A stretch of 5,906 nt of DNA from Rubrobacter sp. (GTDB taxonomy: Bacteria > Actinomycetota > Rubrobacteria > Rubrobacterales > Rubrobacteraceae), in contig JADDPV010000083.1 in NCBI GenBank assembly GCA_016781705.1, positions 1 through 5,906 of the forward strand, written 5' to 3'. Positions within the stretch are counted from its first letter, which is position 1. The number at the start of each line of letters is the position of its first letter. This document shows positions 1-4,985 of the stretch, piece after piece. The position numbers and the translations under genes were made by a program. The notes beneath the pieces are model-generated. The model was not told the origin of the DNA and did not search any database. It saw nothing but the letters and a program-made list of their open reading frames with translations.

Positions 1-47
1 AGATGATCGAGGAGAGCGAAAGCAGCGCCGCGTATGGCGGCGCCTAG
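1..47 (+). CDS. ilvB: Acetolactate synthase large subunit, C-terminal end only (partial)
   Basis: Only the last 14 codons are present, reading MIEESESSAAYGGA and ending at TAG 45-47. The two bases before the ATG codon at position 3 are AG, which fits GAG (Glu). The tail would then read ...EMIEE..., like the usual end of acetolactate synthase large subunits (…LxEMI plus an acidic tail). The assignment rests on this short resemblance and on the next gene being ilvN, its normal partner. The reading frame overlaps the proposed ilvN start by 14 nt, as expected for coupled synthesis of the two subunits. The catalytic ThDP-binding part of the enzyme lies outside the window. The coding frame is likely; the gene name is an inference. 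Confidence 0.6.
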   Translation, partial: MIEESESSAAYGGA

Positions 48-507
48 GTCTCAGGGGGAGGCGTCTCTCAACGCGGTGGAGGTCCGCCTCTCCGGCGGGA
101 TGCTCGCCCTCGTGCGCTTCCTCATGACGCTACAGAACAAGCGGATGCCCGTCGCCCGGTTCACCGTAGGCCGTGAGGACGGCCCTCGCGGCGAGATCTT
201 ACGGGTGACGATCCTCCTCGACTGCCCCCCCGAGTCCGCCCGCCGCTACGCGACGCTCCTCTCCGCGCTCGAAGACGTGGAGGAGATCGAGGAGGACGGC
301 GAGACCCTGGAGGTCACGCTGCTCAAGGTAAGTGGCGCGATACTTGGCGAGGTACCGGCGGGGATCGGGCTCCACGAGGAGGGCGGGACGGTCGTGGCGA
401 CCGGCCCTACCGGGAAACTGGACGCTTGGCTCGCTAGTATGGGGAACGACGTAAAAGACGCGGTTAGGCTCGGGCCGGTGGCCCGGCCAGGGACTGGAGG
501 CGCATAA
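34..507 (+). CDS. ilvN: Acetolactate synthase small (regulatory) subunit, divergent
   Basis: 157 aa. This is the regulatory partner of IlvB; in the family it stimulates the catalytic subunit and confers feedback inhibition by valine. Residues about 14-97 fit an ACT domain: strand VEVRLSGG, helix, then ARFTVG, ILRVTILLD and LEVTLLKV. The usual K/H-P-G loop is S-G-G, keeping the key Gly. Residues about 100-152 match the IlvN C-terminal domain, with GTVVATGPTGKLDAWL and then DAVRLGPVARPG for the usual EVVRTGRVALARG. The linker between domains is shorter than normal, and identity to textbook IlvN looks low. ATG 34 is the chosen start: a GAGGAG at 9-14 is rather distant, and overlap with the upstream stop suggests coupling. 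GTG 76, preceded by a GGGGGAGG at 54-61, is an alternative that removes 14 residues. The gene ends 1 nt before ilvC. Identity is supported by position as much as by sequence. Confidence 0.82.
   Translation: MAAPRSQGEASLNAVEVRLSGGMLALVRFLMTLQNKRMPVARFTVGREDGPRGEILRVTILLDCPPESARRYATLLSALEDVEEIEEDGETLEVTLLKVSGAILGEVPAGIGLHEEGGTVVATGPTGKLDAWLASMGNDVKDAVRLGPVARPGTGGA
496..500 (+). promoter_or_regulatory. Shine-Dalgarno of ilvC
   Basis: GGAGG lies 8 nt before ATG 509, inside the last codons of ilvN. It fixes the ilvC start and means ilvC can be initiated independently, although its start is one base past the ilvN stop. Confidence 0.8.
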
Positions 508-508
508 G

Positions 509-1531
509 ATGGCTCGGGTATACCGGGAAGGTGACATAGGCAACGAGATCATGCAGCGCAAGGTCGCAATCCTGGGCTACGGCAGCCAGGGCCACGCCCA
601 CGCGCTGAACCTCAAGGACTCCGGCTGCGAGGTCGCGGTCGGGCTCTACGAGGGGAGCAAGAGCAAGGCGAAGGCCGAGTCCGACGGGCTGCAGGTGATG
701 ACGACGGCCGACACGACGCGCTGGGCCGACGTGGTGATGCTGCTGCTACCGGACGAGAAGCAGCCGGCGGTGTACAGGAGCGAGGTCGAGCCGAACCTCT
801 CCGAGGGGATGCTCGTGCTCTTCGCCCACGGCTTCAACATCCACTTCAACCAGATCTCGGTGCCGCCGCACGTGGACCTCGGGCTCGTGGCCCCGAAGGG
901 ACCGGGCCACGTCCTCAGGCGCCTGTACGTCGAGGGCAAGGGGATGCCGTCGCTCTTCGCGATCGGGAACGACGCCTCCGGCGAGGCGCGAGATGTGATC
1001 CTCTCCTACGCTCGCGGCATCGGGAGCGGGCGGGCCGGGATCATCGAGACCACCTTCGAGGAGGAGACGGAGACCGACCTCTTCGGGGAGCAGGCGGTCC
1101 TCTGCGGCGGCCTCTCGGCGCTCCTGAAGGCCGGTTTCGACACGCTCGTCGAGGCGGGCTACCAGCCGGAGCTCGCGTACTACGAGTGCGTCAACGAGCT
1201 GAAGCTGATCGTGGACCTCATCTACGAGGGCGGCCTCGCGGGGATGCGCTACTCCATCTCGAACACGGCCGAGTACGGCGACTACACCGCGGGTCCCAAG
1301 GTCATCGACGAGGGGACGAAGGACCGGATGCGCGAGATCCTCGCCAACATCCAGAGTGGGAAGTTCGCTCGCGACTGGGTGCTGGAGAACCAGGCCGGCG
1401 GGGCCTCCTTCCTCGCGCAGCGCCGCCGCGAGGCCGCGCTGCCGGTCGAGAAGGTCGGGGCGGAGCTTCGGGCGCTGGCCGCGGAAGGGGCCGAGGCCCC
1501 GGCCGGGAGCCCTGCGGGCGGTCAGGGCTAA
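509..1531 (+). CDS. ilvC: Ketol-acid reductoisomerase, class I
   Basis: 340 aa, normal class I length. It converts 2-acetolactate and 2-aceto-2-hydroxybutyrate to the dihydroxy acids by Mg2+-dependent alkyl migration followed by NAD(P)H reduction, in the cytosol. The N-terminal Rossmann domain carries GYGSQGHAHALNLKDSG (residues 23-39). The cofactor loop GLYEGSKS has S50 and S52, which in this family contact the 2'-phosphate of NADPH; the frequent Arg at the loop start is Tyr47. APKGPGH spans 128-134. The all-helical KARI domain keeps the full catalytic set: H107, D190 and E194 (TDLFGEQ), E226 and E230 (YYECVNE) and S251. The C-terminal tail after about residue 318 is Ala/Gly/Pro-rich and probably disordered. 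The start is set by GGAGG 8 nt upstream. The stop codon shares its last base with the ilvE start (TAATG). Confidence 0.98.
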   Translation: MARVYREGDIGNEIMQRKVAILGYGSQGHAHALNLKDSGCEVAVGLYEGSKSKAKAESDGLQVMTTADTTRWADVVMLLLPDEKQPAVYRSEVEPNLSEGMLVLFAHGFNIHFNQISVPPHVDLGLVAPKGPGHVLRRLYVEGKGMPSLFAIGNDASGEARDVILSYARGIGSGRAGIIETTFEEETETDLFGEQAVLCGGLSALLKAGFDTLVEAGYQPELAYYECVNELKLIVDLIYEGGLAGMRYSISNTAEYGDYTAGPKVIDEGTKDRMREILANIQSGKFARDWVLENQAGGASFLAQRRREAALPVEKVGAELRALAAEGAEAPAGSPAGGQG

Positions 1532-2487
1532 TGGCCGGCACCGCTTTCACCGCGAACGACGCGGAGTGGGCCTACCACGGCGGCGAGTTCGTCAAGATGG
1601 GCGACATCAGGCTGTCGCCGGCCACCCACGCGCTGAACTACGGCACGGGGGTCTTCGAGGGGATCAGGGCGTACTGGAACGAGGGCAAGGGGACGCTTCA
1701 GGTCCTGAAGCTCCGCGAGCACTACGAGCGGTTCGAGAAGTCCTGCCGCATCCTGCACCTCGACCTCGTGCCCTCGGTCGACGAGCTCTGCGAGATCACG
1801 CTGGAGATCCTGAAGCGTAACGCCCCGCGGGAGGACACGTACATCCGGCCGCTCGCGTACAAGGCCGCCCAGTCCGTCGGGGTGAACCTCAGGGGACCGA
1901 CGGAGCTCTCCATCTTCACGGTCCCGATGGGCAACTACGTCGAGCTCACGGGCCTCAGGTGCGCCGTCTCGGGCTGGCGCCGCTCCTCGGACAATGCGAT
2001 ACCGGCGCGGGCCAAGACCACCGGCTCGTACATCAACACGGCGCTCGCGGTCGACGCGGCGCACCGGGCGGGCTACGACGACGCCATCTTCCTCACTCAG
2101 GCGGGCTTCGTCTCCGAGGCTAGCGCGGCCAACATCTTTATCGTGCGCAAGGGAGGGCTCGTCACGCCGCCGGTCACGGCGGACATCCTGGAGGGGATCA
2201 CGCGTGACGCGGTCATGGAGATCGCGGAGAAGGACCTCGGGATTGCGACCACGGAGCGCGACGTCGGCCGCACGGAGCTCTACGCCGCCGACGAGGTCTT
2301 TTTGACGGGCACGGGCTTCCAGATCGCCCCCGTCACGGAGATAGACGACCGCAAGATCGGGACGGGCGAGATGGGCCCGGTCGCGAGCCGCTTGCAGGAG
2401 CTCTACTTCGGGGCCGCGCGCGGCGAGAACCCCGACTATGCCGACTGGACGGTCGCGGTGGAGGTTGCGGAGGGGGCGAGGCAGTGA
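1531..2487 (+). CDS. ilvE: Branched-chain amino acid aminotransferase (PLP fold type IV)
   Basis: 318 aa. It transfers the amino group between glutamate and the 2-oxo acids of Val, Ile and Leu, so it finishes both the ilv and leu branches. Family features are in order: LNYGTGVFEGIRAY (35-48), YIRPLAYK (104-111), the Schiff-base lysine K162 in ARAKTTGSYIN, E196 in GFVSEASAANIF (pyridine-nitrogen contact), the phosphate-binding ILEGITRD (219-226) and FLTGTGFQIAPV (257-268). In the last motif E. coli IlvE has GTAAEITPV; the bulky F263 falls in the substrate-carboxylate loop and could affect specificity. ATG 1531 is chosen because it forms a TAATG junction with ilvC and the protein then has normal length; no strong Shine-Dalgarno is present, suggesting re-initiation by ribosomes finishing ilvC. 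D-amino-acid transaminase or aminodeoxychorismate lyase are the other family possibilities, but motifs and context favour IlvE. Confidence 0.95.
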   Translation: MAGTAFTANDAEWAYHGGEFVKMGDIRLSPATHALNYGTGVFEGIRAYWNEGKGTLQVLKLREHYERFEKSCRILHLDLVPSVDELCEITLEILKRNAPREDTYIRPLAYKAAQSVGVNLRGPTELSIFTVPMGNYVELTGLRCAVSGWRRSSDNAIPARAKTTGSYINTALAVDAAHRAGYDDAIFLTQAGFVSEASAANIFIVRKGGLVTPPVTADILEGITRDAVMEIAEKDLGIATTERDVGRTELYAADEVFLTGTGFQIAPVTEIDDRKIGTGEMGPVASRLQELYFGAARGENPDYADWTVAVEVAEGARQ

Positions 2488-2496
2488 GATACTGCC
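2480..2496 (+). repeat. Small inverted repeat over the ilvE stop codon
   Basis: GGCAGT and ACTGCC form a perfect 6-bp stem around a GAGAT loop that contains part of the TGA stop. No T-run follows, so it is not a canonical intrinsic terminator. It could be an mRNA 3'-end hairpin or chance. Confidence 0.3.
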
Positions 2497-2560
2497 GCCC
2501 CACGTGAAGGAGTTCGTCTAACATTTTGCGCTTTTCCCCCGTCATCCTACGACTAACCAG

Positions 2561-2624
2561 GGTGGCCGTCGGGCGAATTATCCGTCCCGGCTCCTAACGC
2601 CGGGCCATCCCGCTGGCGGCCACC
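2561..2624 (+). repeat. 12-bp interrupted inverted repeat inside the leuA leader
   Basis: GGTGGCCGTCGG (2561-2572) pairs with CTGGCGGCCACC (2613-2624): ten Watson-Crick pairs plus two G-U wobbles. It is nested within the SD-sequestering stem and encloses the hairpin at 2586-2604. The arms are long and GC-rich enough to be stable as RNA. Confidence 0.5.
2586..2604 (+). repeat. GC-rich hairpin in the leuA leader
   Basis: CCCGGC (2586-2591) and GCCGGG (2599-2604) form a perfect 6-bp stem with the 7-nt loop TCCTAAC. CCCGGC can instead pair with GTCGGG at 2568-2573 (six pairs, one of them G-U), which would break part of the 12-bp stem. Two mutually exclusive folds are therefore possible. No U-run follows, so it is not an intrinsic terminator. 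Confidence 0.4.
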
Positions 2625-2637
2625 AAGCATCAGCCGC

Positions 2638-2661
2638 AAGTCTTATTCCGATAAAGAACTT
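2638..2661 (+). repeat. A/T-rich hairpin immediately before the leuA ribosome binding site
   Basis: AAGT (2638-2641) pairs with ACTT (2658-2661). Above it CTT and AT pair with AAG and AT across one-base A bulges, leaving the loop TCCG (2647-2650). It is weaker than the other stems and ends 6 nt before the Shine-Dalgarno. Confidence 0.3.
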
Positions 2662-2667
2662 CAGCGT

Positions 2668-2673
2668 AGGAGG
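2668..2673 (+). promoter_or_regulatory. Shine-Dalgarno of leuA
   Basis: AGGAGG is a consensus ribosome binding site 10 nt before ATG 2684 and fixes the leuA start. It lies wholly inside the right arm of the predicted sequestering stem. Confidence 0.85.
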
Positions 2674-2683
2674 ACGACATAAC

Positions 2684-4225
2684 ATGCGTCGCGTAGAGAT
2701 CTTCGACACCACCCTGCGAGACGGCGAGCAGTCGCCGGGGATCTCGCTTAGCGTAGAAGAGAAGGTAGAGATCGCGCACCAGCTCGCGCGGCTCAAAGTA
2801 GACGTGATCGAGGCCGGGTTCCCGATCACCTCCGAGGGCGACTTCGAGTCGGTGAGCCGGATCGCCTCGGAGGTGAAGGGGCCGAGGATCGCGGGCCTCG
2901 CCCGCATCCACGAGGCGGACATCGAGCGGGCCTGGGAGGCGGTGCAGTGGTCGAGCCGGCCGCGCATCCACACCTTCGTCGGCACCTCGGACCTCCACAT
3001 CGAGCACCAGATGCGCTCGAACAAAGGGGACATCCTCGCGGGGGCGGACCGGGCGGTCCGGCACGCGAAGAGCCTCTGCGAGAACGTCGAGTTCTCCCCC
3101 ATGGACGCCACGAGGACGGAGATCGGGTTCCTCTCCGAGGTCGTCGCCGCGGCCGTCGAGGCAGGGGCGGACGTGATCAACATTGCGGACACGGTCGGCT
3201 ACACGACCCCTGTCGAGTTCTCGCAGTTTTTGAAGGAGCTTCAGGAGCGGGTGCCGGAGCTCAAGAACCGCATCCTCTCCGTCCACTGCCACGACGACCT
3301 GGGGCTCGCGGTTGCGAACTCCCTGGCGGGGGTGCAGGTCGGGGCGCGCCAGATCGAGGTCGCGGTCAACGGGATCGGGGAGCGCGCCGGGAACGCCTCG
3401 CTGGAGGAGGTCGTGATGGCGCTCGCGACGCGCTCCGATCACTACGGAACCGAGGTCGGGGTGGATACCCGCCAGCTCGCGAATACGTCGCGCATGGTCT
3501 CCAGCGTCACCGGCTACGAGGTGCCGCCGAACAAGGCGGTCGTCGGCAGGAACGCGTTCCTGCACGAGTCCGGCATCCACCAGGACGGCGTCCTGAAGGA
3601 CCGCAGGACGTTCGAGATCATGACGCCCAAGGATATAGGCCTGGAGGGGACGAACATCTTCCTCGGCAAGCACTCGGGGCGCCACGCCCTGAAGGACGCC
3701 CTGGAGGAGCTCGGCTACACGCTCGAGGGCGAGGTCCTCAAACGCGCGTTCGTCCGGTTCAAGGAGATCGCCGACCACAAGAAGACCGTGACGGCGGCGG
3801 ACCTCGAGGCGATAGCGGCGGACGAGGTCGGCTCCTTCGAGGGCAAGTTCGTCCTCGACTCGTTCCGGGTGGTCGCGGCGACGGGCCGACAGAGCCGGGC
3901 GGCGGTGACGATCTCGCACCAGGACCACGGCGTCTTCGAGGCCGAGGCCGAGGGCGAGGGCCCGGTGGACGCGGTCTTCCGCGCCATCGACGCGGCGACG
4001 AACATCAAGGGTCGCCTGACGGACTTCCGCATCGACGCGGTGACCGGCGGCAAGGACGCGCTGGGGGAGGTCCGGATCAGCGTCGACTTCGATGGGGCCG
4101 AGTACGCCGGTCGCGGCCTCTCCCAGGACGTGGTCGAAGGGGCGGCGCGCGCCTACGTGCGGGCGGTCAACGTGTACACCGCCGGCAGGGTCGGCGCCAC
4201 GCGCACCCCGCAGGTTACCCCCTAG
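2684..4225 (+). CDS. leuA: 2-isopropylmalate synthase (first enzyme of leucine branch)
   Basis: 513 aa, typical of the bacterial LeuA type. It condenses acetyl-CoA with 2-oxoisovalerate, the product shared with valine synthesis, to give 2-isopropylmalate. The N-terminal TIM barrel shows FDTTLRDGEQSPG (7-19, with R12 and metal ligand D13), HCHDDLGLAVANS (201-213, metal ligands H201 and H203) and VNGIGERAGNASLEE (228-242, N237). FLHESGIHQDGVLK (292-305) supplies H299, aligned with the catalytic His of the M. tuberculosis enzyme. The C-terminal part from about residue 380 (KFVLDSFRVV … VDAVFRAIDAAT … GGKDALGEVRI) is the LeuA regulatory domain that binds leucine for feedback inhibition. Oddity: FSPMDATRTE (137-146) has Met140 where related enzymes usually have Glu (FSxED). 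Homocitrate or citramalate synthase are alternatives, but length, motifs and the nearby leuB favour LeuA. A consensus AGGAGG supports ATG 2684. Confidence 0.97.
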   Translation: MRRVEIFDTTLRDGEQSPGISLSVEEKVEIAHQLARLKVDVIEAGFPITSEGDFESVSRIASEVKGPRIAGLARIHEADIERAWEAVQWSSRPRIHTFVGTSDLHIEHQMRSNKGDILAGADRAVRHAKSLCENVEFSPMDATRTEIGFLSEVVAAAVEAGADVINIADTVGYTTPVEFSQFLKELQERVPELKNRILSVHCHDDLGLAVANSLAGVQVGARQIEVAVNGIGERAGNASLEEVVMALATRSDHYGTEVGVDTRQLANTSRMVSSVTGYEVPPNKAVVGRNAFLHESGIHQDGVLKDRRTFEIMTPKDIGLEGTNIFLGKHSGRHALKDALEELGYTLEGEVLKRAFVRFKEIADHKKTVTAADLEAIAADEVGSFEGKFVLDSFRVVAATGRQSRAAVTISHQDHGVFEAEAEGEGPVDAVFRAIDAATNIKGRLTDFRIDAVTGGKDALGEVRISVDFDGAEYAGRGLSQDVVEGAARAYVRAVNVYTAGRVGATRTPQVTP

Positions 4226-4232
4226 CGTACCC

Positions 4233-4970
4233 TTGCAGGCCTCCGTCGCCCTCCCCGGATACGAGCGCCTCGCCGGCACGATCCCGGTCGTGCACCCGCC
4301 GCGTCTCCGGGAGAAGGCCCGGGGGCTTTTCGTACTCCTCAAGGACGGGGCCGAAGCACTCTCCGGGATCCTCGAGATCGAGCCGCCCGAGCTGGAGGCG
4401 CTGCTGGTAGCCGAGGAAAACTGGTCCGAGGCGCCGAGGGAGGGAAGGCGCGCCTACCCGCGCGGCCTCCCCTACTTCACCCGCTCCGTTCGGCCTCCGG
4501 CGCTCGTGCTGCCGGAGGAGCTTACGCCCGCGATACGGCCGCGCACACCCGCGACGTGGCCGCTCGTCGTCTGGCACGAGCTGGCGCACGCGTTCCTGCT
4601 GCGGGGGGAGGTGGTCCGGGTCCCGGCGTGGCTCGGGGAGCTGATACCGCAGGCGGCTTCGGCGGCGATTGGGCTGAAGAAGGGCCTTCCCCTGGAGGAA
4701 CATCTCTCGGGAGTGGACCGAAGCCCCGGCTTTACGGTCCGGTCCTTCGGGGGCAGGGCCGGCGCGGAGACGCAGATGGCGTTTCAGAACCTGTTGCTCC
4801 TCCTGGGTGCTGCGGCGGTGGAGAAGTTCGGGGTGGGGTTCCTGGCCCGGCTCTTCCGTGCCCTGTGGGAGGAGAAGGAGATCGTGGGCGAGGGGCGCGC
4901 GGAGGAGATCCTGTCGGACGCTTTAGGTTCGGGGGGATGGGAGTGGCTGCGCTCGCGGCCGGAGTTCTAG
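4233..4970 (+). CDS. Gluzincin-like putative zinc metallopeptidase, function unknown
   Basis: 245 aa from TTG 4233; I do not recognise a named gene. H115-E-L-A-H119 is a zinc-peptidase HExxH motif inside a hydrophobic helix (WPLVVWHELAHAFLL). It is followed by VPAWLGE, where E136 would be the third ligand 17 residues after H119. This is the layout of peptidase MA-type gluzincins (HExxH … P-x-W-L-x-E). The later segment TQMAFQNLLLLLGAAAVEKFG (180-200), then LFRALWEE, EEILSDALG and W236/W238, resembles the helical C-terminal half of such enzymes. No signal peptide or clear membrane segment is seen, so it is probably cytosolic. The start is uncertain: TTG 4233, 7 nt after the leuA stop, has no Shine-Dalgarno, and GTG 4290 is the other in-frame choice. 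Its position between leuA and leuB implies co-transcription, but a link to leucine synthesis is not established. Confidence 0.72.
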   Translation: MQASVALPGYERLAGTIPVVHPPRLREKARGLFVLLKDGAEALSGILEIEPPELEALLVAEENWSEAPREGRRAYPRGLPYFTRSVRPPALVLPEELTPAIRPRTPATWPLVVWHELAHAFLLRGEVVRVPAWLGELIPQAASAAIGLKKGLPLEEHLSGVDRSPGFTVRSFGGRAGAETQMAFQNLLLLLGAAAVEKFGVGFLARLFRALWEEKEIVGEGRAEEILSDALGSGGWEWLRSRPEF

Positions 4971-4973
4971 GAG

Positions 4974-4980
4974 AAGGTGG
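4974..4980 (+). promoter_or_regulatory. Shine-Dalgarno of leuB
   Basis: AAGGTGG, one base off AAGGAGG, sits 5 nt before ATG 4986. It supports that start and independent initiation of leuB in the 15-nt gap after the metallopeptidase-like gene. Confidence 0.65.
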
Positions 4981-4985
4981 AGAGA

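Larger units (their letters stand above)
2540..2676 (+). promoter_or_regulatory. Putative anti-Shine-Dalgarno/Shine-Dalgarno sequestering stem of leuA
   Basis: Bases 2540-2551 (CGTCATCCTACG) can pair with 2665-2676 (CGTAGGAGGACG) in 11 of 12 positions; the only mismatch is A2544 opposite G2672. The right arm contains the whole leuA Shine-Dalgarno (AGGAGG, 2668-2673). In an RNA that includes both arms this would hide the ribosome binding site. The two arms enclose the other leader stems, as in a closed multi-branch structure. The complementarity is seen directly; the regulatory role is inference. No ligand or tRNA-binding element was recognised. Confidence 0.5.
2488..2683 (+). promoter_or_regulatory. 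Intergenic leader region of leuA with nested inverted repeats
   Basis: This is the only substantial non-coding stretch, with lower G+C in places (2521-2535 and 2638-2663) than the genes. No convincing ORF, tRNA or strong sigma70-type promoter was seen. It contains four inverted repeats annotated separately: an SD/anti-SD stem (2540-2551 with 2665-2676), a 12-bp stem inside it (2561-2572 with 2613-2624), a short GC hairpin inside that (2586-2604) and an A/T-rich hairpin just before the ribosome binding site (2638-2661). The nesting suggests a structured 5' leader controlling leuA. Neither the transcription start nor the possibility of read-through from ilvE can be decided from sequence. Confidence 0.6.

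Noticed and set aside
199..561. A 120-codon - strand frame across ilvN and the ilvC start
   Set aside because: It is antisense to ilvN and ilvC, with no motifs and no ribosome binding site of note.
1186..1530. In-frame upstream extension of ilvE to ATG 1186
   Set aside because: It would overlap ilvC by about 345 nt and add a low-complexity Arg/Gly-rich leader; ATG 1531 gives the normal IlvE length.
2480..2496. Intrinsic terminator after ilvE
   Set aside because: The stem is only 6 bp and no T-run follows, so ilv-to-leu read-through cannot be excluded.
2526..2553. Possible promoter TTGCGC … TACGAC with a 16-nt spacer
   Set aside because: Only about half of each hexamer matches the sigma70 consensus. 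A start from it would also fall downstream of the anti-SD arm. Too weak to annotate.
2558..2576. T-box-like sequence AGGGTGG in the leuA leader
   Set aside because: The following bases do not match the T-box consensus NACCGCG, and no Stem I with a specifier loop could be drawn upstream. Seven matching bases in GC-rich DNA are weak evidence.
2562..2597. Possible 11-residue leader peptide VAVGRIIRPGS starting at GTG 2562
   Set aside because: It has no Shine-Dalgarno, no leucine codons and only two Ile codons; not enough to call attenuation, although it overlaps the leader stems.
4092..4232. ATG 4092 as start of the metallopeptidase-like gene
   Set aside because: It lies deep inside leuA (134-nt overlap) and the added residues look like out-of-frame leuA translation.
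2630..4342. A 570-codon open frame on the - strand across leuA
   Set aside because: It is antisense to a clearly real leuA, rich in Arg, Asp and Val as expected from the complement of GC-rich codons, and has no recognisable domain.
2947..4410. A 487-codon + strand open frame overlapping leuA and the next gene
   Set aside because: It is a frame-shifted shadow dominated by Gly, Arg and Pro with no motifs; leuA explains the sequence.
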